Made by a program: the position numbers and the translations under genes
Part shown: piece after piece, positions 40,112 to 49,200 of the stretch
Position numbering within the stretch: position 1 is the first letter of the stretch
Layout of the letters: every line of letters begins with the position of its first letter
The notes under the pieces: model-generated
What the model saw: only the letters and a program-made list of their open reading frames with translations
The model's database searches: none
Told to the model about the DNA's origin: nothing
From: JAKIYB01 sp964590255
GTDB lineage: Bacteria > Armatimonadota > Hebobacteria > CAIYQO01
DNA length: 64,000 nt
Assembly (NCBI GenBank): GCA_964590255.1
Contig: CAZPYA010000009.1
Span: 1-64,000 of the forward strand
Direction of reading: 5' to 3'

Positions 40112-41314
40112 TTATGTGCCCGGGGCGCGGAGGCTGGCCTGGGCGAGGCGGCGGATCATCTGGCGCATTTCGGTGGCGTTGCCGGCGTAGGCGACGGCGT
40201 TTTGCTCGGTGATCATGCCGTCGCGGTAGTGGCCGAGGAGCGACATGTTCATCGACTGCATGCCGTAGTAGGCGCCTTCGGTGATGGCCGCGGGGATGGA
40301 GCCGGGGCGGCCTTCCTCGATGAATTTGGCGATGGAGGGGGTGTTGATCATCACTTCCAACGCGCAGACGCGGCGCTTGCCGTCGATGGTGGGCACCAGT
40401 TTCTGCGAGATGACGCCTTTCAGCGTGGTGGAGAGGCGCATGCAGATCTGCTCTTTTTCGTGCGGCGGGAACATATTGACGATGCGTTCGATGGTTTCCG
40501 CGGCGCTGTTGGTGTGCAGGGTGGAGAAGACCAGGTGGCCCGTTTCGGCCGCGGTCATGCCCACCGCCATTGTTTCCACGTCGCGCATTTCGCCGACGAG
40601 GATGACGTCCGGCGCCTGGCGGAGCACGGCGCGCAGGGCGTCGTGGAAGTTGCCGGTGTCGACGCCGACTTCGCGCTGGCTGACGATGCCCAGCTTGTCG
40701 CGGTGGGAGAACTCGATGGGGTCTTCGATGGTGACGACATTCACGCGGCGGTTGGAGTTGATGAGGTCGATGATGGCTGCCAGCGTGGTGGTCTTGCCCG
40801 AGCCGGTGGGGCCGGTGACGATGACCATGCCCTGCTTGGGGGTGGCGAACTGCGCCAGCACTTTCGGCAGGCCCAGCTCTTCCAACGTGGGCATTTCCAG
40901 CGGAATCAAGCGCATGACGCAGCCCAGCGCGCCGCGCTGCTTGTAGATGTTCACGCGGAAGCGGATAACGTCGGGGATTTCCAGCGCGGTATCGCACTCG
41001 GGCCGCTGCTTGAATTTCTCGCGCTGCTCCTCGTTCATCACCCCGTAGAAAAAGATTTCATCCATCTGCTTGGGGGTGAGCGGCTCGATGTCCATCTGCA
41101 CGATCTTGCCGGAGATGCGCACCGATGGCGGCGCGCCGGCCTTCCAGAAGATGTCCGAGGCGCGCTCTTCCACCGCCTGAACGCAGATGGCGTCGAAGAA
41201 GGAGCGCGGATTCGTCGCCAGCAGGTCCTGCAGCTCCGCTTCCGACATCTTTGGCGAAATGACCTCTTTGATGTCGGTTAAGAGCTCATTTAACTCCTGT
41301 TCGGATTCCGTCAT
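40112..41314 (-). CDS. pilT: Type IV pilus retraction ATPase (PilT-like)
   Basis: A 400-residue hexameric secretion ATPase. ATG 41314 overlaps the stop of the upstream gene (ATGA). The Walker A GPTGSGKT is at 168-175, followed by the Asp box VTIEDPIEFSH, Walker B VILVGEMRD and the His box STLHTN. PilT powers retraction of type IV pili, enabling twitching motility. The gene lies among prepilin-like genes in the wider window, consistent with use of a pilus. Compared with typical PilT (about 345 residues) it has an N-terminal extension of 50 or so residues. PilU-like function cannot be excluded. Confidence 0.9.
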   Translation of the reverse strand: MTESEQELNELLTDIKEVISPKMSEAELQDLLATNPRSFFDAICVQAVEERASDIFWKAGAPPSVRISGKIVQMDIEPLTPKQMDEIFFYGVMNEEQREKFKQRPECDTALEIPDVIRFRVNIYKQRGALGCVMRLIPLEMPTLEELGLPKVLAQFATPKQGMVIVTGPTGSGKTTTLAAIIDLINSNRRVNVVTIEDPIEFSHRDKLGIVSQREVGVDTGNFHDALRAVLRQAPDVILVGEMRDVETMAVGMTAAETGHLVFSTLHTNSAAETIERIVNMFPPHEKEQICMRLSTTLKGVISQKLVPTIDGKRRVCALEVMINTPSIAKFIEEGRPGSIPAAITEGAYYGMQSMNMSLLGHYRDGMITEQNAVAYAGNATEMRQMIRRLAQASLRAPGT

Positions 41315-42057
41315 GATGGCCCCCTTGTGGGTGGTGTGTCGCTCAAGCCGGCGGCGGCTTTCCAGCGTTCCAGCAGCTTCGCGCCGACCAGGCCGATGCC
41401 CGCGCCGATAAGACCGGCGAGCAGTATCCAAAGCAGTATTCGCCAGATGGGGTGCTGCACCTTCTCGTTCGCGTAACGCGGCATGGCCACCGCGTGCAGA
41501 TTCGGGTCAGAAATCAACACGTTGACGGCATAAATGGCCATGGGGGTGCCCACGCCGGGCGGGCTGACGTCCGGCGGGTCTACCGAGACGCGCACGCCGT
41601 CCGCCGCGAACTGCTGCACTCCGCGGTAGGTGAACGCTCCCTGGACCATATAGCCGATCTGCACTTCCGCGGCGTGCGGCGCCAGCGCTTCGACAAACGG
41701 GGCGATGGGCAGGAAGCCGTCGTTGCGCGGCACCACCGGCATGGTGAAGGTGAGGGCGATGCCTTTGTCGCTGATGTAATCGGCATGGCCGGTCGTGTAT
41801 TCGAGGTGGTCGGGCGAGGTGTTCAGCTTCGTGCCGAGCGCCAGCGCGATATCGAGCAGCTTCGCCTTGTCGGTGTTATCGACGATGCGGATGGTAACGG
41901 AATCCGCGGCGCCGGCGGCGGTCATGTCCGCCATCACGCCGACGATGGCCTTGCCGCGGGCAGCCTGCGCCGCCGCCGGCGGCGCGGCGACCCCCAGCGC
42001 GAGCAGGGCGATGAGCAGGGGCCATACACAGGTGATGCGGCGCAGATTGTTCACGGA
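41311..42057 (-). CDS. Secreted/membrane-anchored protein coupled to pilT
   Basis: About 248 residues from a GTG at 42057; the start is uncertain because the ribosome binding site is weak, and the longer frame runs into the tRNA gene. It has an N-terminal signal or anchor helix (CVWPLLIALLALGVA), a beta-rich extracytoplasmic region of about 180 residues with AIVGVMADMTAAG and YTTGHADYISDKGIA, and a C-terminal transmembrane helix (ILLWILLAGLIGAGIGLVGA). The 4-base overlap with pilT implies coupled expression and suggests a role in pilus or surface function. No family is recognised. Confidence 0.65.
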   Translation of the reverse strand, partial: SVNNLRRITCVWPLLIALLALGVAAPPAAAQAARGKAIVGVMADMTAAGAADSVTIRIVDNTDKAKLLDIALALGTKLNTSPDHLEYTTGHADYISDKGIALTFTMPVVPRNDGFLPIAPFVEALAPHAAEVQIGYMVQGAFTYRGVQQFAADGVRVSVDPPDVSPPGVGTPMAIYAVNVLISDPNLHAVAMPRYANEKVQHPIWRILLWILLAGLIGAGIGLVGAKLLERWKAAAGLSDTPPTRGPS

Positions 42058-42155
42058 GGTGTGATACCCATCCCGGCGAGCCGGCAACCGGATGGCCAGT
42101 GACGCGGCAAGAAAAAACCGCCCGGCATCAGTGCGCGAGCGGTGTGCAAACTGGG

Positions 42156-42231
42156 TGGTGGAGCCAGACGGACTCGAACCGACGACCCCTTGCATGCCAT
42201 GCAAGTGCTCTCCCAACTGAGCTATGGCCCC
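42156..42231 (-). tRNA. tRNA-Ala (GGC anticodon)
   Basis: Minus-strand cloverleaf: acceptor GGGGCCA pairs with TGGCTCC, the D arm is AGCTCAGTTGGGAGAGC, the anticodon stem-loop is CTTGC-ATGGCAT-GCAAG with anticodon GGC, and the T arm contains GGTTCGAGTCC. The 3' CCA is encoded. It reads GCC/GCU alanine codons. Confidence 0.95.
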
Positions 42232-42354
42232 ACGTGAACGACGAGATGATACCGAATTTTTTTCTCCCTGTCAAGGTGCCGGCCACAGCAAATCTATGCG
42301 AGCCGCATTGCCGTGCCGGAAGACGCGGAGTACAATGCCAGCGGGGTGCCTGAC

Positions 42355-43386
42355 ATGCCGGAACCGATGACAATTGACGGCCATCACCTGCTGTGCGCGG
42401 TCTGCGCGCGGGGCGGGTGCCCGACGATGCCGGACGAGGCGGTACTGTCGCCGCTGCTGATGGCGATGTGGGAAGACCCGTACCTGCCGCTGCGCCTCAC
42501 CGCGGACGTGGACGCCACCTGCGCGCATTTCGCGGCCATTGCCGCCGGCGAGACCACGGCGCCGGACGACCACGTGCTGCGCCGGAAGGATCTGGCGGTG
42601 CTGCGCATACTCGGCCTGGCGCCGGGCGGGGTGCTGCCGGCCTTCTGGGCGTACCGCATCCTCTTCAGCCGCCAGCCGACGCTGGCGGGCTTGTGCCGCA
42701 CCGAATCCGCGCCCTCTGCCGCCTGGCCGGAGTGCCCGCACGCACGCGGCGGCTATTACGAGCGCATCGCCGGCGATGGCGAGGTGGGCAACCTGAGCGT
42801 GCAGCGCGAGCTGGGCGAGGAGCTGGCCGGGCGCGGCTTGTGGGCGATGGTGAAGCCGCGCACCCGCGGCGAGATGGCGGCGGCGAAGGCGGCCTCCGCG
42901 GCGCGCATCATGGCCGCGGAGCGGCTCTTCATCCGCCCCAACCACCTGCTGTGCATCCTCTGCACCGCCGTCCAGGACGCGCCGCTGGCGGAAGACAACC
43001 TGATCGAGCTGCGCCGGCGCATGGAGGCAGACCCGTCCATCCCGGTGACGCTCACCGAGGGATGCTGCATGGTGTGCGACCCGTGCAATGTCTACGATCC
43101 CCGGCGGCACCTGTGCTACCACGCGCACATCAAAAATAGCCTGCGCGACCTGATGATTCTCGAACGGCTGGGCCTGCCGCCCGGCGCCACGCTGCCCGCG
43201 GGCGATTTATACGCGCTGATTTACGCGAAGATCGAGGCACAGAAAACGATCTGCGGCTGGGGTGATGGCGCTAACACCGCGCCGTGCTGGGCGCCATGCG
43301 GGTATGACACCCCCGCTTACGCCGAGGCGCGCGCGGGGGGCTTGCTGGCCGGCGCCATTGAGCACACGCCGACGCCCGGTCGATAA
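42355..43386 (+). CDS. Cys-rich protein with two DUF1284-like domains
   Basis: About 343 residues from ATG 42355; an in-frame GTG at 42313 and an ATG at 42367 are alternatives. Two related halves are visible. IDGHHLLCAVCARGG begins the first, at residue 5. IRPNHLLCILCTAVQ (about 200-215) begins the second, whose VTLTEGCCMVCDPCNVYDPRRHLCYH is the DUF1284-type cysteine cluster. The 20 or so cysteines suggest iron-sulfur or zinc binding. The first half lacks part of the distal cysteine cluster. DUF1284 has no defined reaction. The gene is followed by rtcA at a 30-base gap. Confidence 0.65.
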   Translation: MPEPMTIDGHHLLCAVCARGGCPTMPDEAVLSPLLMAMWEDPYLPLRLTADVDATCAHFAAIAAGETTAPDDHVLRRKDLAVLRILGLAPGGVLPAFWAYRILFSRQPTLAGLCRTESAPSAAWPECPHARGGYYERIAGDGEVGNLSVQRELGEELAGRGLWAMVKPRTRGEMAAAKAASAARIMAAERLFIRPNHLLCILCTAVQDAPLAEDNLIELRRRMEADPSIPVTLTEGCCMVCDPCNVYDPRRHLCYHAHIKNSLRDLMILERLGLPPGATLPAGDLYALIYAKIEAQKTICGWGDGANTAPCWAPCGYDTPAYAEARAGGLLAGAIEHTPTPGR

Positions 43387-43416
43387 AGCCGTATGCACGC
43401 GATGAAGGACACCCCG

Positions 43417-44496
43417 ATGGATACGGTATATCTGGACGGTTCGCACGGCGAAGGCGGCGGGCAGATTCTGCGCACCGCGGCGTCGCTGGCGGCGATGACC
43501 GGCACGCCGGTGGAAATCAGCCACATCCGCGCCGGCCGGTCGAAACCCGGGCTGCAGCCGCAGCACCTGGCGGCGGTGACGGCCGCGGCGCGCCTGTGCA
43601 ACGCCGAGTTGCACGGCGCCACGGTCGGCTCCAGCTTCCTGCGCTTCACCCCGCGGGCGGCGGTGGCGCCGGGCGCGCATGACATCGACATCGGCACCGC
43701 CGGCGCTGCGCCGCTGGTGCTTCAGACGCTGCTGCTGCCGCTGGCCGTGGCCAATGCGGAGTGCAACTCCGCGCTCACAGCGTCCCGCGTCACCATTACC
43801 GGCGGCACCCATGTGCCGCACGCGCCGACGGGCGAATACCTGCTCGGCGTCTACCTGCCGGCGCTGACACGCATGGGCATCACGGCGACGGCGGCGATGC
43901 CGCGGGCGGGCTTTTACCCGCGTGGCGGCGGCGCGTTGCGAGCGGAGATCGCCCCGGCGGGCCGGCTGTTGCCCCTCACGCTGTGCGAGCGCGGGAAAAT
44001 ACTGGAGTTGACCGCGCACGTCCTCACCGCGCTGCTGCCCGACCACGTGGGCGAGCGCGGCCGCGAGGCGGCCGAACGCGCGCTGGGCAAGCTGGGCTTT
44101 TCCGGCCAGGTAATCCAGACGGCGCTGCCGTCCAATGGCCCGGGGGCAGCGGCGGTGCTCACCGTGCGCTGCGAGGGCGGGCACGCCGGCTTTTCCGCGC
44201 TGGGCGTCCGCGGCAAGCCGATGGAGCGCGTGGTCGAGGAAGCGTTCGCCGATTTCTTGCGCTGGTGGAAGACCGGCGCCGCCTGCGACGAGCACCTGGC
44301 CGACCAACTCGTCCTCCCCGCGGCCCTCGCCCCCGGCGAGAGCCGCTGGTCCGCCCCCGCCGCCAGCCCGCACCTGCGCACCGTGCTGTGGGTGGCGGCG
44401 CAGTTTGTGCCCATCCGCTACGCCATCGACGCGCGGGCAGATGGATTCATCGAGGTGCGACTCACGCACGACATTTCAGGCGATGCCGGGGATTGA
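43417..44496 (+). CDS. rtcA: RNA 3'-terminal phosphate cyclase
   Basis: A 359-residue enzyme. ATG 43417 is chosen because GAAGGA lies 7 bases upstream; ATG 43393 is also in frame. LDGSHGEGGGQILRTAASLAA is the family start, and HIRAGRSKPGLQPQHLAAV, GFYPRGGG and the C-terminal active-site DEHLADQL (291-298, nucleophile-equivalent H293) are conserved. The enzyme uses ATP to convert RNA 3'-phosphate to 2',3'-cyclic phosphate. No rtcB or rtcR gene adjoins it. The length is normal for the family. Confidence 0.93.
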   Translation: MDTVYLDGSHGEGGGQILRTAASLAAMTGTPVEISHIRAGRSKPGLQPQHLAAVTAAARLCNAELHGATVGSSFLRFTPRAAVAPGAHDIDIGTAGAAPLVLQTLLLPLAVANAECNSALTASRVTITGGTHVPHAPTGEYLLGVYLPALTRMGITATAAMPRAGFYPRGGGALRAEIAPAGRLLPLTLCERGKILELTAHVLTALLPDHVGERGREAAERALGKLGFSGQVIQTALPSNGPGAAAVLTVRCEGGHAGFSALGVRGKPMERVVEEAFADFLRWWKTGAACDEHLADQLVLPAALAPGESRWSAPAASPHLRTVLWVAAQFVPIRYAIDARADGFIEVRLTHDISGDAGD

Positions 44497-44525
44497 CAAC
44501 CCGCCGTACCGGGGATAAGATAGCA

Positions 44526-44556
44526 GATATAGTTGTACAACATGTACAACTATATC
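44526..44556. promoter_or_regulatory. Perfect palindromic operator upstream of the antitoxin gene
   Basis: GATATAGTTGTACA (44526-44539) and TGTACAACTATATC (44543-44556) are perfect 14-base arms around ACA. It is 19 bases upstream of the antitoxin ATG, as expected for an autoregulated toxin-antitoxin operator. Confidence 0.75.
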
Positions 44557-44575
44557 CACCGGAAGAGGGGATATT

Positions 44576-44824
44576 ATGGCAGCACTGGCTGACATCACCA
44601 CCAGCGGCATCGCCTGGTTCCGCGCGCACCTGTCGGAAATTCTCGACCGGGTGACGTTTCAGAATACCTGCGTATTGCTGAAGCGGAATAAGCGCGTGCG
44701 GGCGATCATTCTGCCGCTATACAGCACGCAGCATCTGGAAGAGCGGTTGATGCGTTTCCTCGCGGAAGACAAGGCACTTGCGGCAATGGAAGAGGAACGT
44801 CCGACGCGTGAAGGAAAGCCATAA
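44576..44824 (+). CDS. Phd/YefM-type antitoxin
   Basis: An 82-residue protein. ITTSGIAWFRAHLSEILDRV and VLLKRNKRVRAIILPL resemble the N-terminal DNA-binding fold of Phd/YefM antitoxins, and the acidic C-terminal half (RFLAEDKALAAMEEERPT) would neutralise the toxin. GAAGAGGGG precedes the ATG. A perfect palindrome in front of the gene is its likely operator. The next frame downstream looks like a RelE-type toxin that is split, so the antitoxin may now be an orphan regulator. Confidence 0.65.
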   Translation: MAALADITTSGIAWFRAHLSEILDRVTFQNTCVLLKRNKRVRAIILPLYSTQHLEERLMRFLAEDKALAAMEEERPTREGKP

Positions 44825-44862
44825 CGCTGTCGCGAACAATGCAGGGAGGAGTGAATGGCTCT

Positions 44863-45185
44863 ATGCTGGTCGTTACATATGCACCCATGGCCGAAAATGA
44901 TCTGGACCACATTCGCGCACACCATCCGGGTCATGCGAGCCGGATACTGCATCTGATCGCACGCTGGTCACAGACACCCCCTCGGATTGCGAGCCGCTCA
45001 CGTATCCGAAAAATGCACGGATGATCACCGTTGAGCTGGGAAAGTCCCGTTATGCGATTGTCTTTTTGCATCGCGACGCACCGCAAAACGAGTTGCGTGT
45101 CGTGGCCGTATGCTCATCGTATCAATGCGAAACCGCTGATATTGCAGAAGACGATCGCGACTATTTCGACATCAGTCTGACATGA
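44863..45185 (+). pseudogene. Split RelE/ParE-like toxin (frameshifted)
   Basis: The first frame from ATG 44863 (MLVVTYAPMAENDLDHI...) ends at TGA 45022-45024 after RSRIRKMHG. A second frame from ATG 45021 (MITVELGKSRYAIVFLHRDA...) runs to 45185, so the two frames overlap by ATGA. Read together, they match the order of a RelE/ParE toxin: an N-terminal helical segment with xENDLDHI, a basic RxRKM strand and a RYAIVFL strand. A one-base shift near 45015 would fuse them into about 107 residues. This could be an inactivated toxin, a sequencing error or two coupled peptides. It is downstream of the antitoxin. Confidence 0.5.
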
Positions 45186-45186
45186 C

Positions 45187-45744
45187 TCACTTCGCGCCAC
45201 CCCCAATATACCGCACATCGTGCCCCGCCGCATGCGCCTGCTCGATGTGCCGGTAGATGACGCGGATATCCGGGGGCATTTCGTCCAGCGCCCAGCGGCG
45301 TTCTTCGGGGAGGAGTCGCATCCAGACGCGCTGGCGCTGCTCGGCGTCCTGAATGCTCCACCAGTGCAGAAAATCGCGCCGGCGGTCCGCGTCGCTCGCG
45401 AAGAGCGGTGTCGCCGCGCCGTCCAGCAGGCGGTCGTGAGGCCAGCGGAGCGGCGGGTCCAACAGCATGAGGAACGGCGTGATGCCGAAGAGGATGGCGA
45501 ATGGCAGCAGATCGAGATCGCGCAGCACCATGAAAATGTCGATATAGTAGATGGCGGCGTAGGTGGAGATGACCAGCAACAGACCCCAGACCGCGCCGTG
45601 CCGCAGGCGCAGCAGCAACAGCCACAGGACGAACGGCACCACCAGCAGCGGCGCCGTCTCGATCCGCGTGAGCATGCCCCATCCCATCAGTAGTAACAAT
45701 CCCACCACCGCGCCCCAGGCGATCATGTAGGATAGCGGTCGCAT
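45187..45744 (-). CDS. Hypothetical four-helix membrane protein
   Basis: A 185-residue protein from ATG 45744 (GGGAGGTGTGCG upstream). Hydrophobic segments cover about 5-22 (MIAWGAVVGLLLLMGWGM), 30-45, 52-70 (VWGLLLVISTYAAIYYIDI) and 78-95. The soluble C-terminal 90 residues (DADRRRDFLHWWSIQDAEQ...) are charged and helical. No family is recognised. It is convergent with the split toxin, with two bases between the stops. Confidence 0.6.
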   Translation of the reverse strand: MRPLSYMIAWGAVVGLLLLMGWGMLTRIETAPLLVVPFVLWLLLLRLRHGAVWGLLLVISTYAAIYYIDIFMVLRDLDLLPFAILFGITPFLMLLDPPLRWPHDRLLDGAATPLFASDADRRRDFLHWWSIQDAEQRQRVWMRLLPEERRWALDEMPPDIRVIYRHIEQAHAAGHDVRYIGGGAK

Positions 45745-46104
45745 CGCACACCTCCCTGCATGAGCGGAGACCGGGTTGCACGGCGATGGCATCTCGGGGG
45801 CATGAGACTGCAGCGCTCTAACGAATCCCGTCTTCTCTTCTCCCGTATCTATTCCATACTCGCCGGTTATTTTTACAGCGCGCCGGTGAAAACGTGCCTG
45901 GCACAAGGGACCCCACCATTCATCGAAAACACGAGGGGCTGACTCTTCATCGGAAAATGGATCGGTTCCGATGCCCGCGCCGCCGCCAGCCGCGAAAAGA
46001 ATGAAAGCGCTGCTGTCGTCGGCGCCTCGGCGTCAATGGTATTGCCTATCGCCAGGTAGGCGCCCTCTTTTTGTCTATTTCAAGTCTTTCGCATCCTCGT
46101 TCGG

Positions 46105-46150
46105 CCCTCACCCCCCTGCCCCCCTCTCCCAATCCTGGGAGAGGGGGGTG
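46105..46150. repeat. C/G-rich hairpin in a 520-base gap
   Basis: CCCCCTCTCCCA (46120-46131) pairs with TGGGAGAGGGGG (46136-46147). A near-identical hairpin lies at 37375-37400. The rest of 45745-46267 shows no gene or clear promoter. Confidence 0.75.
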
Positions 46151-46267
46151 AAGCGAAAATCCTGTATTTATACGATTGCCCGGTAGAATACCGGCACGGA
46201 ATGCAGGGATTTGCCGCCGCATGGCGGATATATAACATCTGTCACTTTTCGGTGAATGGAGACCACA

Positions 46268-49200
46268 ATGAACGGTACCCTGCGACGATCCTTGCCCGCG
46301 CTGTTGCTGCTGTGCGCGCTGGCGCTGTGCGCCGCGGCCGGCCGATGCGCCGAGCTGCCCGCCTTGAAGACCGGCGGCAAGGCCGGCGGGCCGATTGCGA
46401 TTCTATTCGTCGGCCCTTATGCCGGCATGGACGGCGCCTACGCGGCCGAATTGACGCGGCAAGGCGCGGTGTTTGCCAACGCTTCGTTTTTTACGCCGTT
46501 GTCCGACGCGTTCTTCCAGCGCTTCAACGTCATCGTCATCGACAAGCTGCCGTTTATCGGCGAAGAATTCGATACGTTCGGCCAGCGCATGATGACGTAT
46601 TGGGCGAACATGCGAAAAATCCGGCAGCGCGCCGCGGAAGGCGCCGGGGTGCTGGTCTACGTGAATGTCACCGACGGCGGCGGGGCGAACGCCGGGGGAT
46701 GGAACCAGGAGATGCAGCCCTGGGGCATCCAGATTCAGCAGGCCTGCATCCGCGACGCGGCCCGGCGCATCGAACCATGGAACGTCTACGGCGGCGAGTG
46801 CTACTACTCCTGGACGGAAAACCTGGCGAAGCATCCGGTGACCGACGGCCTGAAACGCATCTACTGGCCATCGGTGAATATGCGTTGGGACGATTGTTAT
46901 GCCGCGCCGCCGCTGCTTGCTGATAAGAACTGGACGCCGCTGGTGATGGCGATGCCCGGCGCCACCGCCGCGCGCCAGGTCGATGACAAATGGGTCGATG
47001 ATCCCCAGTCGAAAGACGGGCTGGTGCTGTGCGCGGTGCGCCCGGTGGGCAAAGGCCGCGTGGCGGCCCTCGCCATCCATCCCTGGTACACCCACGGGAT
47101 GGGCTACACGAAAGTCGCGAGCAAGTCGGTGGGCGAGATGAGCCCGGGCATCATCGACGGCATCATCCTGAAAAAGGGCGACGGCACGGTGCCCAGCGAC
47201 ACCGGCGCGCTGGTGTCGCGCCTGTATGCCTGGCTGGCGGGCGACTCCGCGGCCGCCGGTTTCGGCGGCTACCAAACCGGCGATCCGATCCAAACTGACC
47301 CGCCGCTGCTCACCGAGGAAGAGAAGCAGTTCAAGCCGGTGCTGGATTTTGACGGCAATGTCTTTCCCCCATCCTGGCGCCACCGCGGCGCGCTGGTGCG
47401 CACGGCCGACAACCAGTATTACCCGGAGGTGAGCGATCCGCTGCTGACCGGTCCGCTGCACTTCTACAAGGCGCTCATCGGCGCGCGGACGAAGCTGAGC
47501 GATGGCAAAGGGACGGTAGCCGACTACGCGAAACAGGCGAAGAAGGCCGGCTATGCGCTCATCGTCTTCACCGAGACCTTCGAGAAGCTCACATTTGCGG
47601 AGTGGCGCGAACTAGTCGCCCAGTGCGCGAAATACAGCTCCGATACCTTTGTCTGCCTGCCCGGCTACGACATTCAGGACCCGGATGGCAACCATTTCGT
47701 GCTCATCGGCCCGCCGGAGCTGCCCCGCGCCTCGTGGCTGACGGCGGACGGCACGCGGTTGGCGAAGACACAGATGGTCAACTTCCTCTTCTATAATCAC
47801 ATGGTCGTCTGCCATCGTCCCGCCGCCGGCCCGCTGCCCTACGAGCGGCTGAAGCACTTCCAGGGGATATCCGTCTACACCTATCGCGGGGGGAAGGTCG
47901 TCGACGACGGCCTGAAGGCCTACCAGTGGAAGGTGGAAAGCGCTTCGAACCCGCACCCCATCGTCGTGCATGAGCTATTCAGCCCTTCCGAGGTGGCACA
48001 AGCGGCGAAGACGGGCTTCCAGCAGTTGATGCCATCGGATACCGTGCGCAACGCGGTGGCCTACTTCCGCATCGGCTCGCCGCACTTCTTCGAGGCGCCG
48101 GCGCGCTACCTGATCAGCGAAGGGCCGCAGGTACACACCTGGGTCAGCAGCCCGAAGGACATCGGCCCGGCGTCGGAAAATCGCACGCACTTTCGGGTGG
48201 CCGTTGGCGTGCGCAGCGACGTGCCGCTCAAATCGGTGCTGCTCTATGACGGCACACATCTGCTGCGGCGCTGGCTGCCCGGCACGACGGAGTTCCAGGC
48301 GATGGCCGATTTCGAGCACTGTCGCCAATACGATCTCTTCATCATCGCCGAGGACGCGAACGGCCGCCGTGCCATCACCAATTCCATCCGCACCGTCGCC
48401 GAGCGTTATCACTACCGCTGCGGTGACCGGCAGAACTGGCTCTCCGATGTCGGCTTCCACAACTGCTATACCGGCTCGCGCCTGCCCGACGGCCTGGACT
48501 TCATCATGCCGGTGAAGGGCACCGCGGAAGCGAGCAGCCTCTTCCCGAACGTGCGCGGCGCGATGATGGCGCCGAAGATCACCTTCCCCTTTACCTGCAA
48601 CGACGTAGTGGTGCAAGACGTGCTGCTGGACGAAAAATATACCCGGGCGCTCATCGATGAGGTGGGGCTGGACGCCATGCCCAGCCTTCTCAGCCAGCCA
48701 AGCGACGTCTACACCGCGCGCCGGCGTAATTACAGCTTCACGCCCGGACGGACCGGCAAGCACTGGATCGTGCTGACGGAGTATGAGATCACGCTGAAGC
48801 GCGACGTCGAGCCGGTCAATCCCGCCGGGCTGTTCCCCGCCTTCAGCCGGCTGCGCACCAGCAAATATTATCGCTGGGAGAATGGAAAGCTGGCCACCAG
48901 CGAGATAACCGGCACCACCGTGCAGGATGTCCCGGCCGGCACGCTGGCGGGTGGGTATATCGCCATGGGCCCGGGCCTGCAGGTGCGCGACGGTCAGTTC
49001 GGCCTGGCGCCACACGCGGGCAACCCGGCCAAACTCCCCGCCGGCACGAAGCGCACCGCGCGCTTCCTGTACGCCTACAACGGTTTTTCGCCCTACGCGT
49101 GGAACTGGAAGGGCGGTTACGGCTTTGACGACGAACCGGAGGGGCTGCTGCGCGCCATGGGCTTCGCCGGTCCCACGCCGTATCAATTGACCATGACCCG

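Noticed and set aside
42058..42216. N-terminal extension of the protein upstream of pilT
   Set aside because: It runs through the tRNA-Ala gene and cannot be coding.
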